Source: Lachnospiraceae bacterium
Lineage (GTDB): Bacteria > Bacillota > Clostridia > Lachnospirales > Anaerotignaceae
DNA length: 64,000 nucleotides
Reading direction: 5' to 3'
Assembly: GCA_003543235.1 (NCBI GenBank)
Contig: DPJA01000038.1
Location: 504,233 to 568,232, forward strand
Shown: piece after piece, positions 44,696 through 54,479 of the stretch
How the letters are laid out: every line of letters begins with the position of its first letter
How positions within the stretch are numbered: the first letter of the stretch is position 1
Position numbers and translations under genes: made by a program
The notes under the pieces: model-generated
The model's input: the letters and a program-made list of their open reading frames with translations, nothing else
Databases searched by the model: none
Told to the model about the DNA's origin: nothing

Positions 44696-46855
44696 TTAAT
44701 TTTGTTTTTTTAATATAAATTTATCTACCAAATGTTTTAAAAGCTGTGCTTGTGATTGCAGTTCTTCACTTGCAGATGCACTTTCTTCAGCAGTAGCTGA
44801 ATTTATATTGATTGCAGCTGAAATCTCTTCTATGCTAGCTGCAACTGCATTTATTTCTTGTTTTTGATTTTCTGATGCTAAAGATATATGCTCAATTGAG
44901 TCATAAATTTCAACTGTTTTATCTAAGAAATGATTTAGTGTCTCTGCCATTATATCAGCTTCATTTATTCCTCTTTTTATAATTATATTAGAATTTTCCA
45001 ACATTTCTTCTGTATACTTTGCAGCCTTTGCTGACTTTTCGGATAAACTTCGAACTTCTTTTGCTACCACACTAAAGCCTTTCCCACGGTCGCCTGCGTG
45101 TGCCGCTTCCACTGCAGCATTTAGGGCAAGGATATTTGTTTGAAAAGCAATATCCTCAATCTCTTTTACTACTTTTTTAATGTCAGCTGAGGTTTGAGAA
45201 ATCTGATTCATTATATCCAACATATTTTCCATTTGTTCTTTTTCTTTAACCATAACTGTGTTCGTTTCATGCGAAAGAGTATTTGCTTTTTTTGCATTTT
45301 CCGCATTTTCTTTCATATCTTCAGAAACTTTTTGGATAGAATTAACAATTTTTTCAATTGCACTCGCCTGAATTGAAGTTTGACAACTTAGAAGTTGAGA
45401 GCCTTGGGATATTTGGTCTGCTCCTACTAAAACTTCATGGGATGCTGTAGTAATCTCTAATATAGTGTTATTAAGAGAGGTTATAATTTTCATCATTGAT
45501 TCTTTTATTTGTATAAAATCACCTACGTACTCTTTATCAAGGTGTATATCCAAGTCACCTTCAGAAATGTGATTTAATATGTATGAAATTTCCGAAATAT
45601 ATCCCTCTAAAACTGCATTTGTTTCGTTAAAAGCGGTTGAAAGTCTTCCTATCTCATCCTTTGAAGAAGTAGCTTTTCCAGATATACTTTTAAGTTCTCC
45701 TTGTCCCATTTTTTCTGCGTGTTTAACAATTTCTGAAATAGGCAGTAAATTTTTTCTTAAAATAATCATACTAAATATTGCAAGTAAAATTATTCCCAGC
45801 CCACTTATTAGGGACATTAACTCAGTAATACTTTTCACTTCATGCAATGCCTCTTCTTTTTCTACAACAAAAACGCTAGACCACGTCATGTTAGCATTGG
45901 AAATGTTTAAGGGAATGTGCATATATAAAGAGTCTTTTTGGGTATCAGGATTAATTCCCTCCACTAACGCCACTTTTTTTTCTTTAATAACTTTCATACT
46001 TTCCTTTTCAATTTTTTTACCAGCATATAGGACTTTAACCGCTTTTTCACTATTCTGTGTATTAGCAATATAAGTTCCGTTTTCCGTCATAACATAACCA
46101 AAAGAATTTTTATATGCACCCTTCTCATAATCTAATCCCATTATGTCATCTGATAAAATATCACAATTGGCAACACCAATAAACTCACCGTTAGAATCCA
46201 AAATAGGTGTACTCAAAGTTATAACCCCTACTTCTTGACCATTTGATAAGGTTAAGACGTAGGGTTCTGTAATATATGTTTGTTTATATTTTTTAGCAGG
46301 AGCATAATATACTCCTGTTCTATAGTCTTCATAATCATTGTTAATATTTGTTACTATATCTTTTTCATTTTTAAAAACACGATAAGAAAGACCATTTGAT
46401 GTTTCAGCACAATATTTATCAGGTTCAAACGCATAATATGCAGAATAAACCCTTTCATTTGAAACGGCTTGCGTTAAATCTTCAATTAATAATTTTTCTG
46501 CATTAGCCGAATCAACATCTTTAAAACGCTGTGCATCGAAAGCTAAGTTCTTTGTAATTACCTGCATATTTTCCAAAAAGTTTTCTATACCCTGTGCATT
46601 AATTGTTGCAACGTAGGATACTTCTTTTTCTACCATTTTATTTATTACTGCCCTTATGGATATATTTGTAACTAATCCTACAACAAACATGATTATCATT
46701 ACTGCCACAACATTAATAATTGGTATTTTTACAGACAGTTTTTCTGTGAAAACAGATAAAATATCAAATATTTTTTTCAGCAATTTTTTGTTATGAAAAA
46801 AGTTCTTTACTATTTTAATTTTTCCCACAAATATGTCTTTTAGTTTTTTTTTCAT
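44696..46855 (-). CDS. Methyl-accepting chemotaxis protein (dCache-HAMP-MCP)
   Basis: A 719-residue chemoreceptor. A cytoplasmic basic N-terminus is followed by a membrane helix (about 48-70), an extracellular double-Cache sensor (about 75-355; text such as YYAFEPDKYCAE and LSTPILDSNGEFIGVANCDI), a second helix (about 360-385), a HAMP domain, and a signalling domain with hairpin tip DIAFQTNILALNAAVEAAHAG. It should sense a small extracellular ligand and control CheA. It is 11 bases from the preceding EAL-GGDEF gene, which ties chemotaxis to c-di-GMP. ATG at 46855 follows AGGAGA. Confidence 0.94.
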   Translation of the reverse strand: MKKKLKDIFVGKIKIVKNFFHNKKLLKKIFDILSVFTEKLSVKIPIINVVAVMIIMFVVGLVTNISIRAVINKMVEKEVSYVATINAQGIENFLENMQVITKNLAFDAQRFKDVDSANAEKLLIEDLTQAVSNERVYSAYYAFEPDKYCAETSNGLSYRVFKNEKDIVTNINNDYEDYRTGVYYAPAKKYKQTYITEPYVLTLSNGQEVGVITLSTPILDSNGEFIGVANCDILSDDIMGLDYEKGAYKNSFGYVMTENGTYIANTQNSEKAVKVLYAGKKIEKESMKVIKEKKVALVEGINPDTQKDSLYMHIPLNISNANMTWSSVFVVEKEEALHEVKSITELMSLISGLGIILLAIFSMIILRKNLLPISEIVKHAEKMGQGELKSISGKATSSKDEIGRLSTAFNETNAVLEGYISEISYILNHISEGDLDIHLDKEYVGDFIQIKESMMKIITSLNNTILEITTASHEVLVGADQISQGSQLLSCQTSIQASAIEKIVNSIQKVSEDMKENAENAKKANTLSHETNTVMVKEKEQMENMLDIMNQISQTSADIKKVVKEIEDIAFQTNILALNAAVEAAHAGDRGKGFSVVAKEVRSLSEKSAKAAKYTEEMLENSNIIIKRGINEADIMAETLNHFLDKTVEIYDSIEHISLASENQKQEINAVAASIEEISAAININSATAEESASASEELQSQAQLLKHLVDKFILKKQN

Positions 46856-46869
46856 CAACTATCTCCTAT

Positions 46870-48621
46870 TTATATAATCATTATGTAATTTCCCTCATGC
46901 TGTTTACATTTTTTCTTTAAACCCGCAATGGTTTTTGAAAACTCATATACATTGGAAAATCTTTTCTGTTTATTTGTCAATGCAGATATTGACAATGAAG
47001 CAATTGGGAAATTTTCTTCTATACCGAAGCGATTTTTTGACAAAATATATCCATTTTCCCAATCCTTTAAACTGTATAAATCTTTTATTGTCATTGTAAA
47101 TAACTCAATTATTTTCTTGCAAATGCACTCAACATCCCAACTATTTGAAATAATGACAAAATCGTCGCCACCAATATGCCCCATAAACTCCCCGTAAAAA
47201 CAAGCTTTTTTAATACAGTCAGATAATGCTTGTAGCATTAAATCTCCATTATTAAAACCGTAAGCGTCATTGTAAGCCTTAAAATTATCAATATCCAAAT
47301 ATATAATAGAAAAAGGTTCATCTGATTGAATACATTCAAAAATTTTCTTCTCAATTACACGATTACCCGGTAGTCCAGTAAGTGGGTTGCAGTCTACAGC
47401 TCTTGATACTTGTATAGTAATAGCAGTTTGCAGTAAATCTTTAATTGTAACTATCCCCAAATATTTCCCCTTTTGAGTAATCACCACAGAATCGTATAGC
47501 TTATCATCTGTTCGTGCCAACGCCATATTAGAAACTGTTTCTATAGCCGTTTTTGAATCTACCGCTAAATAGTTTTTACACATTAGCTCTTCTACCGTTT
47601 TTTTAGAATTTAAATTATATCCGTATCTTCCGCCGAATAACTGAAGCAAATTTGCCCTAGTTAGTACGCCTATAACATAATTCATATCGTCTACAATACA
47701 GACTTCTGTTGACGATGTATCTTTTTTCATTTCCTCATAAATACTATCAGCTTTTGTTGAATAGTGAATTCCGATTTTTTCTTTGCAAATTGTTTCAACT
47801 GTTCCTAAAAATGAGCTTTGATAAACATTGTTTTTGCTGTTAGAATTAAGATTTTTTATTGTATTTTTTATATCAACAGCAATATCAATCAGTTCAATTT
47901 GTGGTTTAGCTATGTGATATCCCTGACCATAGCAAACTCCTAATTCAATAATGGTTTTAAGCTCTTCCTTGGTTTCAATTCCTTCTGCTACCAAATTAAT
48001 ATTAGTATCTTGACAAAACCTAAGTATCCCCATAACAAGAGCTTGTTTTATGGAATCCTTATCAATATCCCTTATAATTGCCATATCTATTTTAAGTAAA
48101 CTTGGAGATAAGGCACAAATTCTATTTAATCCAGAATATCCAGAACCAACATCATCTATTGCAATTTTAAAATGCTGACTCTTGTAATGTGAAACAGATT
48201 CTTGAAATGTCTTTAAATCTTCAATTGCAGAGCGTTCTGTAATCTCAAATATAATATCTTCTGGGCTTAAACTGTATTCTTGCAATCTTTTTAGTGTAAT
48301 ACCATTTTGAAATTCTTCATCATGAATAATATTTGCATCTACATTTAAAAATAGCTTCTTATCTTTCGGCTTACCCGCAGCATTTTTTAAAGATAATGTT
48401 CTACAAATTTTTTCAAGCTCCCATATTTTTTTTAAATTCCTTGCAATTTGAAACATTTGCTCTGTATTAAAACAACAGTTTTCTAATGTAATTCTACTAA
48501 GTGCTTCATATCCATAAATCTCTCCACTTTTTAAAGAAACAATAGGTTGATATCGTGGGCTGATTTTTTTATTATTTAAAATATCAAAAAATTGTTCTTT
48601 AACTTCATCATTAATTTCCAT
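46870..48621 (-). CDS. EAL-CBS-GGDEF c-di-GMP signalling protein
   Basis: A 583-residue cytosolic protein with an EAL phosphodiesterase domain first (about 10-245: GYEALSRI, FLNVDANI, DDVGSGYSGL, VAEGIET), then two CBS modules (about 265-410) and a GGDEF domain (about 415-580). The EAL residues needed for hydrolysis look intact. The GGDEF motif reads GGDDF, so cyclase activity is uncertain and the domain may bind GTP to control the EAL half. CBS modules suggest adenine nucleotide sensing. It starts a two-gene unit with the chemoreceptor. Confidence 0.9.
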   Translation of the reverse strand: MEINDEVKEQFFDILNNKKISPRYQPIVSLKSGEIYGYEALSRITLENCCFNTEQMFQIARNLKKIWELEKICRTLSLKNAAGKPKDKKLFLNVDANIIHDEEFQNGITLKRLQEYSLSPEDIIFEITERSAIEDLKTFQESVSHYKSQHFKIAIDDVGSGYSGLNRICALSPSLLKIDMAIIRDIDKDSIKQALVMGILRFCQDTNINLVAEGIETKEELKTIIELGVCYGQGYHIAKPQIELIDIAVDIKNTIKNLNSNSKNNVYQSSFLGTVETICKEKIGIHYSTKADSIYEEMKKDTSSTEVCIVDDMNYVIGVLTRANLLQLFGGRYGYNLNSKKTVEELMCKNYLAVDSKTAIETVSNMALARTDDKLYDSVVITQKGKYLGIVTIKDLLQTAITIQVSRAVDCNPLTGLPGNRVIEKKIFECIQSDEPFSIIYLDIDNFKAYNDAYGFNNGDLMLQALSDCIKKACFYGEFMGHIGGDDFVIISNSWDVECICKKIIELFTMTIKDLYSLKDWENGYILSKNRFGIEENFPIASLSISALTNKQKRFSNVYEFSKTIAGLKKKCKQHEGNYIMII

Positions 48622-48844
48622 TCATAACATTCCACCTTTTTCCGCTAAATATTTACAATCAACTCTAACACAGCCATGTAAAATTCTAACCATCTTACTG
48701 TGGTTATTTTGTAAATTGCTTTAATAAATTTAACTTTTCTTCTTTTTCTGAATAATGGCCGTATGTTTAACCGCATCAGCCTACTGCTTTCATGCCTTAT
48801 TTCCAAAGTTCTTATTTTTTTCTACTAAATTTTGACTACAATTT

Positions 48845-48883
48845 TAAAAAAGCTTGATAACCAAGTTACGGCTATCAAGCTTT
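48845..48883 (-). terminator. Terminator after pdxST
   Basis: AAAGCTTGATA and TATCAAGCTTT form an 11-bp perfect stem followed by further T on the minus strand. Confidence 0.85.
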
Positions 48884-48903
48884 CAAAAAATTTTCATATA
48901 AAA

Positions 48904-49500
48904 CTAATTTGCACAGATTTCCTTATTTTCATTACATTGTGCAATCGAATTAATAAATAACTGATGTATTCTAAAGTCATTTACTAGTTCAGGATGAAAA
49001 CATACTGCTATTTGATTTTTATATCTAACAGCAACAATTTTTTCATCAACTTTAGCCAATATCTCCACATCTTCCCATACCTTTTCTATGTATGGTGCTC
49101 TTATAAAATTCATTGGAAAACTTCCCAAATCTTTTATATTTTCTTCTTGGCGAAAGCTGCCCAATTGTCTGCCATAAGCATTTCTTTTTACTTCTACAGG
49201 TAATGTCTTAAAGTATACATTTGAATCATTTGATATTTTTTCAGCTAATAATATACAACCAGCACAAGTTGCTAATACAGGCATTCCGTTCTTTATTTTA
49301 TCTTGTATAGTATCAAACATATCAAATTCTCTTAGCAATTTACCTTGCACAGTACTTTCACCACCAGGAAGGATTAATCCATCAAAATGTTTGTTTAAAT
49401 CCTCTTTTTTGCGAAGTTCTATTACATCTATGCCCATTTTATTTAAGATTTTTTCATGTTCTATAAAAGCTCCCTGCAATGCCAATACTGCAACTTTCAT
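48904..49500 (-). CDS. pdxT: Pyridoxal 5'-phosphate synthase glutaminase subunit PdxT
   Basis: Supplies ammonia from glutamine to PdxS. The 198-residue class I amidotransferase has the N-terminal VAVLALQGAFIEH, the LPGGEST motif (about 46-52), the nucleophile cysteine in ATCAGCILLA (about 79), and the His-Glu pair in CFHPEL near the C-terminus. It begins one base after the pdxS stop with its own GAGGT ribosome binding site. Confidence 0.97.
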   Translation of the reverse strand: MKVAVLALQGAFIEHEKILNKMGIDVIELRKKEDLNKHFDGLILPGGESTVQGKLLREFDMFDTIQDKIKNGMPVLATCAGCILLAEKISNDSNVYFKTLPVEVKRNAYGRQLGSFRQEENIKDLGSFPMNFIRAPYIEKVWEDVEILAKVDEKIVAVRYKNQIAVCFHPELVNDFRIHQLFINSIAQCNENKEICAN

Positions 49501-49501
49501 A

Positions 49502-50377
49502 TTACTTACCTCTTTCTGCCATTAAAAGACTAATTTCACTTTCATTTATTCCCACCATTGCTTCTCCTAAATTTTCTGACAATTCAGCAATCATTTTTGC
49601 ATCATTATAATTAGTAACCGTCTTTACAATTGCATTTGCTCTCTTTTCTGGATTTCCTGATTTAAAAATACCAGAACCAACAAACACCCCATCTGCTCCC
49701 AATTGCATCATAAGTGCAGCATCCGCTGGTGTTGCAACTCCACCAGCCGCAAAATTAACAACTGGTAATTTTCCATTTTCATGTATATAACTTACTAGTT
49801 CATATGGAACCTGTAATTCTTTTGCTTCATTAAACAGCTCATCCTCACGCATAGCAGTTATTTTTGCAATAGCACTGTTCATAAAACGCATATGTCTTAC
49901 TGCCTGAACAATATCCCCAGTTCCTGGCTCTCCTTTGGTTCTTATCATAGCAGCACCTTCATTAATTCTTCGTAATGCTTCACCCAAATCTTTTGCTCCA
50001 CATACAAAAGGCACTTTAAACTTAGTTTTATCTATATGATATATATCATCAGAAGGCGAAAGCACTTCACTCTCGTCAATATAATCAATTTCAATAGCCT
50101 CAAGTATTTGTGCTTCCACAAAATGTCCTATGCGGCATTTTGCCATAACTGGTATTGATACCGCTTTCTGAATTTCTTTAATCATTTTGGGGTCACTCAT
50201 TCTTGAAACTCCACCTGCCGCTCTAATATCAGCAGGAATTCTTTCTAACGCCATAACAGCACAAGCTCCAGCTGCTTCAGCTATTTTCGCCTGTTCTGGT
50301 GTGGTAACATCCATGATAACTCCACCTTTTAACATTTGTGCAAGTTGTGTATTTAATTCATATTGTATTTTTTCCAT
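49502..50377 (-). CDS. pdxS: Pyridoxal 5'-phosphate synthase subunit PdxS
   Basis: Builds PLP from ribose 5-phosphate, glyceraldehyde 3-phosphate and ammonia. The 291-residue protein is nearly textbook: [74 protein letters not shown], and [14 protein letters not shown]; the two catalytic lysines (in MAKCRIGH and in the VPFVCGAK region) are present. It heads the pdxST operon and faces the regulator gene across a 132-base region with palindromes. Confidence 0.97.
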   Translation of the reverse strand: MEKIQYELNTQLAQMLKGGVIMDVTTPEQAKIAEAAGACAVMALERIPADIRAAGGVSRMSDPKMIKEIQKAVSIPVMAKCRIGHFVEAQILEAIEIDYIDESEVLSPSDDIYHIDKTKFKVPFVCGAKDLGEALRRINEGAAMIRTKGEPGTGDIVQAVRHMRFMNSAIAKITAMREDELFNEAKELQVPYELVSYIHENGKLPVVNFAAGGVATPADAALMMQLGADGVFVGSGIFKSGNPEKRANAIVKTVTNYNDAKMIAELSENLGEAMVGINESEISLLMAERGK

Positions 50378-50405
50378 CTTTTATCGACTTCTTTCTTCTT
50401 TGTAT

Positions 50406-50487
50406 TATCACTTTACAATAGTGATAAATTACATTATAATCATATTTGACTATATTGAAATATCCAATTTAATTATAGTCAATATAG
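50406..50487. promoter_or_regulatory. pdxR-pdxS control region: palindromes and promoter
   Basis: TATCACT/AGTGATA (50406-50412, 50420-50426) overlaps the -35 of a plus-strand promoter TTTACA, 17 bases, TATAAT (50412-50417, 50435-50440). Further right, TTGACTATA (50446-50454) is inverted at 50474-50482, and CTATATTG (50450-50457) is inverted at 50480-50487. On the minus strand the same ATTATAAT gives pdxS a -10 but no good -35, which suggests pdxST needs activation. The palindromes are the likely regulator sites. Confidence 0.65.
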
Positions 50488-50509
50488 CCAGATTGGGGAG
50501 TTGCTTTTT

Positions 50510-51910
50510 ATGTTAACATATTCATTTACAGATATAGGGTCAGACAGTTTATACCTTCATTTATATAAGTGCATTAAAAAGGATATATTAGCAGGGGTTC
50601 TTGCCCCAGAAACCAAACTGCCTTCAAAACGCAGTTTTGCAAAAAATATGGGTATAAGTAACATTACAGTGGAAAATGCTTATGCTCAATTGCAATCCGA
50701 AGGTTATATTTACTCAATACCTAAAAAAGGCTTTTATATTACTGATATTTCAAATATTTTTACAGTTAAACCCAAAATAAACACTAAACAATTTAAACTA
50801 TCTGATACTAAATCTTCATATCTTGTGGATTTTGTCAGCAATAAAACTAATCCTGAAAACTTTCCTTTTTCTATATGGGCAAAATTAATGAGGGAAACTA
50901 TAACTGACAAAAGTGAAGAGTTAATGATAAATTCACCTTCTGGTGGCATTATGGAGTTGCGTTCTGCAATTTGCAAACATTTAAAACAGTTTAGAAACAT
51001 GATAGTCAATCCTGAACAAATTATTATTGGAGCCGGAACAGAATATTTATATAGTATTATTATTCAACTTCTTGGGCACAATAATATATATGCTGTTGAA
51101 AATCCTGGTTATAAAAAAATAGCACAGGTTTATAAAAGTAATAATGTTATATGCAAATATGTTTCCCTTGATAACTCTGGAATTAATATTTCAGAACTAG
51201 AAAAGCTTCAGGCTAACATAGCTCATGTTTCACCATCACATCATTATCCAACTGGAATTGTAACACCAATAAGCAGACGTTATGAGCTTTTAGGCTGGGC
51301 ATCAAAAAATAATTCCCGTTATATAATTGAAGATGATTATGATTCAGAATTTCGTCTATCAGGCAAACCTATGCCAACACTTCAAAGTATTGATTTTATA
51401 GAAAAAGTAATCTATATTAATACTTTTACAAAAAGTTTAGCTTCTACTATTCGTATCAGTTATATGGTTTTACCTAATCATCTGCTGGAAAAGTTTTATT
51501 CAGAACTCAACTTTTATTCATGCACAGTATCTAATTTTGAACAGTATACTTTAGCAAAATTTATAAATGATGGCTACTTTGAAAAACATATAAATCGTAT
51601 GCGTAATTACTATAGAGGCATAAGGGATAAGCTTCTTTACGAAATTAAAAATAGCCCTATTTCTTCTCATATAACTATATCTGAAGAAGAAGCGGGATTG
51701 CATTTCTTAATGTATATTAACACTAATATATCTGATGAGGATTTTATTAAAAAAGCAGAAAAAAATGGTATCAATATTTCATGCTTATCTCAATACTATT
51801 TAGAACACTCAGATATGCCAATTGACCATACTCTAATAATGAATTATTCGGGATTAAAAAGCAGTGATATTAAACAAGCAATATTTTTACTAAGCCAATG
51901 GAGCCTATAA
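50510..51910 (+). CDS. pdxR: PdxR-type MocR regulator (GntR-aminotransferase fusion)
   Basis: A 466-residue regulator: an N-terminal GntR winged helix (about 10-78; LPSKRSFAKNMGISNITVENAYAQLQSEGYI) joined to a fold-type I aminotransferase-like domain with the PLP lysine in NTFTKSLAST and the aspartate in YIIEDDYDSEFR. MocR proteins next to pdxST bind PLP and activate pdxST when PLP is low. The divergent position and palindromic intergenic region support that role. The ATG at 50510 follows GGGGAG by nine bases; a TTG nine bases earlier overlaps that site. Confidence 0.9.
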   Translation: MLTYSFTDIGSDSLYLHLYKCIKKDILAGVLAPETKLPSKRSFAKNMGISNITVENAYAQLQSEGYIYSIPKKGFYITDISNIFTVKPKINTKQFKLSDTKSSYLVDFVSNKTNPENFPFSIWAKLMRETITDKSEELMINSPSGGIMELRSAICKHLKQFRNMIVNPEQIIIGAGTEYLYSIIIQLLGHNNIYAVENPGYKKIAQVYKSNNVICKYVSLDNSGINISELEKLQANIAHVSPSHHYPTGIVTPISRRYELLGWASKNNSRYIIEDDYDSEFRLSGKPMPTLQSIDFIEKVIYINTFTKSLASTIRISYMVLPNHLLEKFYSELNFYSCTVSNFEQYTLAKFINDGYFEKHINRMRNYYRGIRDKLLYEIKNSPISSHITISEEEAGLHFLMYINTNISDEDFIKKAEKNGINISCLSQYYLEHSDMPIDHTLIMNYSGLKSSDIKQAIFLLSQWSL

Positions 51911-52007
51911 GAGGTGTTTTATAATATCCCAAAAAATATAATTAAAAAATCAAAAACATGACATATGATTACGTTTGATGTCGAATTGGGTCGTTATAAC
52001 AAATATA

Positions 52008-52036
52008 TTGACTAAACTTCTACACCTTGATATAAT
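52008..52036 (+). promoter_or_regulatory. Promoter for the acetate-type transporter
   Basis: TTGACT (52008-52013) and TATAAT (52031-52036) with a 17-base spacer. Confidence 0.8.
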
Positions 52037-52094
52037 CGAAAAGCAATATATTTATGTCTATTATATTCTAAAAAAAAGAAGGAGGTAGTAATTT

Positions 52095-52127
52095 TTGTCA
52101 ATATTGACGAAAATTCCAAAAAAATGA
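52095..52127 (+). CDS. Candidate 10-codon leader ORF overlapping the transporter start
   Basis: GGAGG at 52081-52085 is nine bases before a TTG that opens ten codons and stops at TGA 52125-52127, overlapping the transporter ATG (52124) as ATGA. The transporter ATG itself has no ribosome binding site within range. The ORF ends in a run of seven A. It may couple translation, or the A-run may slip by one base to fuse it in frame with the transporter. Confidence 0.4.
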   Translation: MSILTKIPKK

Positions 52128-52747
52128 ACAAAGAAAATGAAAAAATGTATGTTAGTGTAAAAACAGGTGACCCTGGTGCTATTGGGCTTCTTGGTTTGGC
52201 TATGGTAACACTTGTCGCATCTTCGCAAAAGTTAGGTATTACACAGGGTTTATCCTATGTAATACCTTGGGCAATTTTTCTTGGTGCCTTTGCTCAACTA
52301 TACGCAAGTGTCTTGGACTTTAAAAAAGAAAATACCTTTGGCGGTACAGCCTTTGGTGGTTACGCATTTTTTTGGTTTGGAGTAGCTATTTGCTGGATGA
52401 TAAAACTTGGTGTTTTTGGTGCTGAAATTGCCAAAAATGCTGACCCTAAACAGTTGGGCTTCGCCTTTTTAGGTTACTTTATCTTTAGTATCTTCATGAC
52501 CTTAGGAGCTACTAGAACCAACAAAGTATTATTTACAATCTTTATAATGATTGACCTTCTCTTAATCGGTCTAGCTGGCACTTCCTTTGGCATCATGGAA
52601 GAACCTATGCACCAGTTAGCAGCTTGGGCAGAATTCATTACTTGTATCTTATCTTTTTACTTATCTGGGGCCAGTGTACTTAACACACAATTTGGTTATG
52701 AATTTCTTTGGGTAGGAAAACCTATGGACTTCTTCGTAAAAAAATAA
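52124..52747 (+). CDS. Acetate/monocarboxylate transporter (GPR1/FUN34/YaaH, SatP-like)
   Basis: A 207-residue, six-helix protein of the AceTr family. GDPGAIGLLGLAMVTLVAS is the variant of the NPAPLGL substrate motif, and FGGTAFGGYAFFWFGVA and a terminal short basic tail are typical. Family members take up acetate, succinate or propionate with protons. It is convergent with a CoA-transferase gene, which fits short-chain acid metabolism. The start is uncertain because the strong GGAGG is 38 bases upstream of the ATG. Confidence 0.88.
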   Translation: MNKENEKMYVSVKTGDPGAIGLLGLAMVTLVASSQKLGITQGLSYVIPWAIFLGAFAQLYASVLDFKKENTFGGTAFGGYAFFWFGVAICWMIKLGVFGAEIAKNADPKQLGFAFLGYFIFSIFMTLGATRTNKVLFTIFIMIDLLLIGLAGTSFGIMEEPMHQLAAWAEFITCILSFYLSGASVLNTQFGYEFLWVGKPMDFFVKK

Positions 52748-52787
52748 TTTATTATTAGCTATAAAAAATGAACAAAAGCTGCAAAAC

Positions 52788-52836
52788 GAAACACCCTGGG
52801 AGTAACCAATAATAATGGTTATTTCCAGGGTGTTTT
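52788..52836. terminator. Terminator between transporter and CoA-transferase
   Basis: ACACCCTGG (52790-52798) pairs with CCAGGGTGT (52824-52832), with an inner TAACCA/TGGTTA helix, followed by TTTT on the plus strand. The minus strand tail is GTTTCGTTTTG, weaker. Confidence 0.7.
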
Positions 52837-52919
52837 AAATTGATATGGTATACAATAAAAACTCACATAAAACACAATTAGAATTTTCATTGCTACCATA
52901 TTTTGATAATTAAATTATA

Positions 52920-54479
52920 TTATTGTCTTAAACCAATTTTATCTTCTTTAAAAAGTTTTTCATCCATAATCTTAATTTCTTTAGCCATCTTAGGGGTAAA
53001 TTCCATTAAATCTATAATTTGTGTTTGAATATCAATTCCAGGTGCAACTTCTATTAAGTAAAGCCCATCTTCTCTTAATTCAAATACACATCTTTCTGTT
53101 ATATATAATACAGGTTGATTGTTTTTATTTGCATATCTTCCGCTAAATGTGACTTGATCAACTGATTTTTTAAATTTAATATTTTTGCCTTCTTGTTCAA
53201 TTATTAATTTACCATCATCAAGTTTAGCTTTTAATCCACCTGCTGTAAAAGTTCCGCAGAAAAATACTTTTTTAGCATTCTGAGTAATATTGATAAATCC
53301 ACCACAGCCAGCTAATTTAGGACCAAATCTACTTACATTTATGTTTCCAGTTTCATCGCATTCTGCTAATCCTAAGAATGCCATATTAAGACCACCGCCA
53401 TCATAAAAATCAAATTGATATGGTTGGTCAATAATAGCATCAGGGTTTAAGCTTGACCCAAATCTAGGTCCGCCCTGAGGAATGCCTCCTATTGCACCTG
53501 ACTCAACGGTTAAAGTCATGTAGTCTGCAATTTGCTCTTCATTTGCAACTTGAGCAATATATTCAGGAGCACCTACGCCCAAATTAACAACTGTATCTTT
53601 TCTTAATTCCATAGCCGCTCTTCTAGCAATAACTTTTTTAATTGTTAATGGTGAAATCGCTACATCATCACTCAGGAATGCTCTTGTTTCTCCTGAAATT
53701 GCTGGATTATATTCTTGTCCAATTGCCTGTTCGTGGTCTTCTTTGTTTGCTACAACAACGGCATCAACATAAATTCCAGGTATCTTAACCAATCTAGCGT
53801 CTAATGTTCCACTTTGCACAACACTTTCAACCTGAACAATTACAGTACCGCCGTTGTTTCTAACAGCCTGTGCAATGGATGTAACTTCTGTAGTAGCCAC
53901 TTCTTTTTCAAGTGTTACATTGCCATATTCATCAGCATACGTACCTCTAAGAAAACAAATATTTACAGGGAAAGTTTTGTAAAAAAGCTTTTCTTTTCCA
54001 TCTACTTCTATAACTTCTATTAAGTCCTCTGTTGTTTTCTCATTTACTTTACCACCACCATTACGTGGGTCAACAAAAGTATCTAAGCCAACATGAGTAA
54101 TTGTTCCAGCTCTATGACCAGCCATATCTCTAAGCAAGTATACTAAAGCACCTTGTGGAAGATTGTATGCTTCTAATTCATTATTAACACACATTTCTCC
54201 TAATCTTGGAGCTGTAGCATAATGTGCTGCTATAACTCTTTTAAGTAAACCTTTGTGAGCATAATGATCTCCGCCTGTTTTACCACTTCTATCTCCTTGG
54301 GAAGCTGCATAAAAAAGTGTCAAATCTTTAGGTGCACCTGTTTCTAAAAATTTCTTTTCAATTGCTTTACTCAGTGCCTCTGGATTACAGTTGCCAACAA
54401 AACCACTTGTAACAAGTGTATCTCCGTCTTTAACTAAATCCACTGCTTGATCTGCTGTTAATATTTTTACCTTCTTCAT
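52920..54479 (-). CDS. pct: Propionate/acetate CoA-transferase (Pct-like)
   Basis: A 519-residue class I CoA-transferase with fused alpha and beta halves. It moves CoA between acetyl-CoA/propionyl-CoA and acids such as lactate or propionate. The catalytic glutamate lies in TVESGAIGG (about residue 325). GFVGNCNPEALSKAI, FVDPRNGGGKVNE, and ECDETGNINVSRFGPKLAG are strongly like Pct of Anaerotignum propionicum, which runs lactate to propionate by the acrylate route. With the HgdC-like activator elsewhere in the window such a pathway is possible, but the dehydratase is not seen here. The ribosome binding site is GAGGAGG. Confidence 0.92.
   Translation of the reverse strand: MKKVKILTADQAVDLVKDGDTLVTSGFVGNCNPEALSKAIEKKFLETGAPKDLTLFYAASQGDRSGKTGGDHYAHKGLLKRVIAAHYATAPRLGEMCVNNELEAYNLPQGALVYLLRDMAGHRAGTITHVGLDTFVDPRNGGGKVNEKTTEDLIEVIEVDGKEKLFYKTFPVNICFLRGTYADEYGNVTLEKEVATTEVTSIAQAVRNNGGTVIVQVESVVQSGTLDARLVKIPGIYVDAVVVANKEDHEQAIGQEYNPAISGETRAFLSDDVAISPLTIKKVIARRAAMELRKDTVVNLGVGAPEYIAQVANEEQIADYMTLTVESGAIGGIPQGGPRFGSSLNPDAIIDQPYQFDFYDGGGLNMAFLGLAECDETGNINVSRFGPKLAGCGGFINITQNAKKVFFCGTFTAGGLKAKLDDGKLIIEQEGKNIKFKKSVDQVTFSGRYANKNNQPVLYITERCVFELREDGLYLIEVAPGIDIQTQIIDLMEFTPKMAKEIKIMDEKLFKEDKIGLRQ

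Noticed and set aside
48622..48840. c-di-GMP riboswitch ahead of the EAL-GGDEF and chemoreceptor unit
   Set aside because: I looked for the conserved GEMM-I/II core in the leader and did not see it; the region shows no convincing fold.
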